From Brachybacterium equifaecis (GTDB lineage: Bacteria > Actinomycetota > Actinomycetes > Actinomycetales > Dermabacteraceae): a stretch of DNA of 64,000 nucleotides. Made by a program: the position numbers and the translations under genes. Location of the stretch: assembly GCF_023509525.1 (NCBI RefSeq), contig NZ_JAKNCJ010000002.1:558001-622000 (forward strand), given 5' to 3'. Every line of letters starts with the position of its first letter. Position 1 is the first letter of the stretch. The notes below the pieces were generated by a model. It made no database searches, was not told the origin of the DNA, and saw only the letters and a list, made by a program, of their open reading frames with translations. Below, piece by piece: positions 62,162 through 64,000 of the stretch.

Positions 62162-62959
62162 ATGACCGCAGTCCTCACCCGCACTGACATCCCCGCCGCC
62201 GCCCACTCCCTGAACGGCCGCCCTCGCACCGCCGCCCTGCGCTCCCTCTCCGGCGCTCCCAGCGCATCCGTCGCCGCAGCCTCCCCCGCGGCCGACGCCG
62301 ACGCAGTCACCCTCACGCTCACCCTGACGCTCCCCGCGAGCACGAGCGACGTGGAGGCCGCCCGCATCGCGGATTCCCTGCGCTCCGGCGCCCGCCGCCT
62401 CACCGCGGGCCGCGAGGCCGCCGCGACCGTGACCGTCCACTCCCCGCGCTCGTTCACCGCGAGCGGTTCGCCCCGCGGCGCCGCCCTGCGCGCACTGCCC
62501 CCGCGCCGCGCCGCCTCCCCCGCCGCACCGCAGAGCTCCCGCCGCGCCGGGATCGTCTCCCCCAGCTCGCCCGCGCGCCGGGACGCGGAGACCGCACGCC
62601 GACTGCTGCTCCAGGCGCGCGCCGTCAGCCCGTCGGCCGCCCCGACCGCAGCCGACTCCGCGCTCGTGATCGACCTGTTCGGCCGTCGCGTGCGGATCGA
62701 CGGGGCCGACGTCGACCTCACGCACAAGGAGTACGAGCTGCTCGCGCACCTCGCCCGCAACTCGCGCCGGATCGTCAGCCGCGAGGAGCTCATGGAGTCG
62801 GTGTGGGCGGGCGCTCCCGCCGAGACCGGCGAGCGCACGGTCGACGTGCACGTGCGGCGCCTGCGCGCGAAGCTCGGGCGCTACCGCCGCCTCATCAGCA
62901 CGGTGCGCGGCGCCGGCTATCGCCTGGATACCGGCAGCGACGTGGCGATCCTCGACTGA
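62162..62959 (+). CDS. Winged-helix (OmpR/PhoB-type) DNA-binding protein without receiver domain
   Basis: A 265-residue regulator. The C-terminal about 95 residues (LVIDLFGRRVRIDGADVDLT to VRGAGYRLDTG) form a trans_reg_C winged helix with HKEYELLAHLARNSRRIVSR and ERTVDVHVRRLRAKL recognition helix. The N-terminal half has no receiver domain. Instead it has a short beta-alpha-beta-like stretch (VTLTLTLTLPASTSDVEAAR..ATVTVHS, about 48-98) and an Ala/Ser/Arg/Pro-rich linker. ATG 62162 follows CTGGAG by 8 nt. A polymethionine leader peptide precedes it. Target genes and signal are unknown. Confidence 0.82.
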   Translation: MTAVLTRTDIPAAAHSLNGRPRTAALRSLSGAPSASVAAASPAADADAVTLTLTLTLPASTSDVEAARIADSLRSGARRLTAGREAAATVTVHSPRSFTASGSPRGAALRALPPRRAASPAAPQSSRRAGIVSPSSPARRDAETARRLLLQARAVSPSAAPTAADSALVIDLFGRRVRIDGADVDLTHKEYELLAHLARNSRRIVSREELMESVWAGAPAETGERTVDVHVRRLRAKLGRYRRLISTVRGAGYRLDTGSDVAILD

Positions 62960-63435
62960 GGCGGGGCACGAGAGCGTCGGGGCGAGAGAGCGGCGGCGAC
63001 CGGGAGAGCGGCGGCGCCCGGGAGAGACGCAGACGGCCCGGAGCTCTCAGCGACCAGAGGTCGGGGCTCACGGGCCGTCCGCCGGCTCGCCGCCCTCAGG
63101 GTGGTGGGGCGGGCGACGAGCACGCGCGAGCCTCCATGGCGGGGGGTGCCTGGGTCGGCCCGCAGGAGCCGCGCCCGAGGGGGATCGGAGGCGGCATCCG
63201 CCATCGATCCTATGGCAGCGAGGCCGCCGCGCACAGCGGGATGCGGAACCGTTTGCACAGGTGAAGGGGCTTTTTTGGGCTCCGCATGACCCTTCTGAGG
63301 GGTGACGTCCGCAGTCCCGGAGGTCCTTTGCCATCCCCTGCCGCAAGGCCTGCGATCGGCGCCCCGTACAGTAGTCGCATCCGTCGCGACCGGCCTCCGG
63401 CGCGACTGCTGACCGAACCGAAGGGGAACCGATCG
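62960..63435. promoter_or_regulatory. Leader/promoter region of the terminal gene
   Basis: A 476-bp gap without a supportable gene. It contains a repeated GGGAGAG/CGGCGGC stretch just after 62959, an inverted repeat ATGCGGA (63241-63247) / TCCGCAT (63281-63287) enclosing a T6 run, and GAAGGG/CCCTTC pairing in the same place, which could be a structured RNA or terminator. TACAGT at 63367-63372 is a good -10 box, placing the start near 63379 and a leader of about 57 nt. Confidence 0.4.
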
Positions 63436-64000
63436 ATGATCGCGCAGGCGCGAATCACCTCCGAGACGACCGCGACCGTGCATCTCGCGGCCCGCGACGT
63501 CGAGATCCAGGGCGACAGCATCACCGACGTCCGCACCCAGGTGAAGCAGGCGTTCATCGCCGCCGCCCGGGAGGCGGGCGAGCCGATCGACGTCGTCATC
63601 GTCGAGTCCGACGTACGCCATCACCTGCTGGTGGAGCCGACGGGCCGCATCACCGCGCGCACGGCCGATGACCGCCCCCTGTACGGGCCCCGCGAGGACG
63701 CACAGGGGCCCGAGGCCGCCGAGACGCCCGCGGGGACCGCCCCTGCCGCGGGAGCGCCCGCCGCCGCGAGCGCGAGCGACGAGGGATCCGCCCTGACGGC
63801 GACCAGCCTGCCGACGTTCACCGCGGCCGGCGATCCGTCCGAGGAGTCATCGGACCAGCCCGTCGAGCCCGCCGGGTTCGTCCCCGTCGCGCCCCCGGCG
63901 GATGCCTCCGAGGGCACCGCCTCGGCGAGCCCGGTGACCGCGCCCAGCCCCGTGACGGCGAGCCCTATGCCGGCGAGTTCGGTGGCGACGAGCCCCGTTG
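63436..64000 (+). CDS. Unrecognised protein, N-terminal part (cut by window edge)
   Basis: 188 residues are visible. Residues 1-80 form a compact, charged domain (ARITSETTATVHLAARDVEI, DVRTQVKQAFIAAAREAGEP, IDVVIVESDVRHHLLVEPTG) that looks like a small alpha/beta fold. From about residue 90 the chain is Ala/Pro/Ser/Thr/Glu-rich low complexity, a linker or surface tether, running off the window. ATG 63436 follows AAGGGG. No signal peptide is seen. Similar N-termini precede ParA/MinD-like ATPase domains in some actinobacteria, but the decisive part is outside the window, so no function is assigned. Confidence 0.7.
   Translation, partial: MIAQARITSETTATVHLAARDVEIQGDSITDVRTQVKQAFIAAAREAGEPIDVVIVESDVRHHLLVEPTGRITARTADDRPLYGPREDAQGPEAAETPAGTAPAAGAPAAASASDEGSALTATSLPTFTAAGDPSEESSDQPVEPAGFVPVAPPADASEGTASASPVTAPSPVTASPMPASSVATSPV

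Overview
The window is very GC-rich DNA with short intergenic gaps and many ATGA/GTGA start-stop overlaps. Several genes have a TANNNT -10 box only 6-7 nt before the start codon, as in leaderless actinobacterial transcripts, and one ABC operon has a DtxR/IdeR-type iron box. This fits an Actinomycetota chromosome, most likely Micrococcales; a Dermabacteraceae (Brachybacterium-like) origin is my inference from gene content and style. I see no rRNA, prophage, CRISPR or intact transposase. The only RNA gene is tRNA-Ser(CGA).

Layout. 1-3678: a divergent LacI regulator and hexuronate genes (uxaC, a UxuB-type fructuronate/mannonate oxidoreductase). 3755-6842: a frameshifted aldo/keto reductase and a PutP-type sodium/proline symporter. 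7179-12321: a decayed sugar ABC system (binding protein with a stop codon just after its lipobox, deleted permease) beside an intact LacI repressor, clustered operators and a divergent amylo-alpha-1,6-glucosidase-type protein. 12347-14409: NUDIX hydrolase and secreted N-acetylmuramoyl-L-alanine amidase. 14582-20049: glpD-glpF-glpK with a divergent SorC-type regulator. 20053-22928: frameshifted MFS exporter, RibD/DHFR-like reductase, SRPBCC protein.

23305-34334 is a long minus-strand transport block: a betaine-type ABC importer, two Gfo/Idh/MocA oxidoreductases, an EgtC/YafJ-like class II glutamine amidotransferase, a GluABCD-type amino-acid importer and a second amidotransferase. Then come a PdxK/ThiD kinase, a GtrA protein, the mannitol PTS (fused EIICBA, mtlD) and HPr, tRNA-Ser, oligopeptidase B, an amino-acid permease and a solitary antitoxin.

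45274-59876 is mainly importers: a siderophore system with iron box, MetNIQ, an ABC-2 exporter followed by a NarL-type two-component system, and a sulfonate/nitrate-type system. 60060-64000 holds tadA, upp, a 39-codon polymethionine mini-ORF with its own leaderless promoter, a winged-helix regulator without a receiver domain, and the start of an unrecognised Ala/Pro/Ser-rich protein.

The least ordinary content lies between genes. Two matching arrays of 41-bp direct repeats, each ending in an inverted copy, bracket the ABC-2/two-component module. Three further palindrome families recur mostly at gene ends, and a 17-nt operator-like sequence is shared by the debranching-enzyme and mannitol promoters. 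The polymethionine mini-ORF is the best candidate for an undescribed regulatory device.
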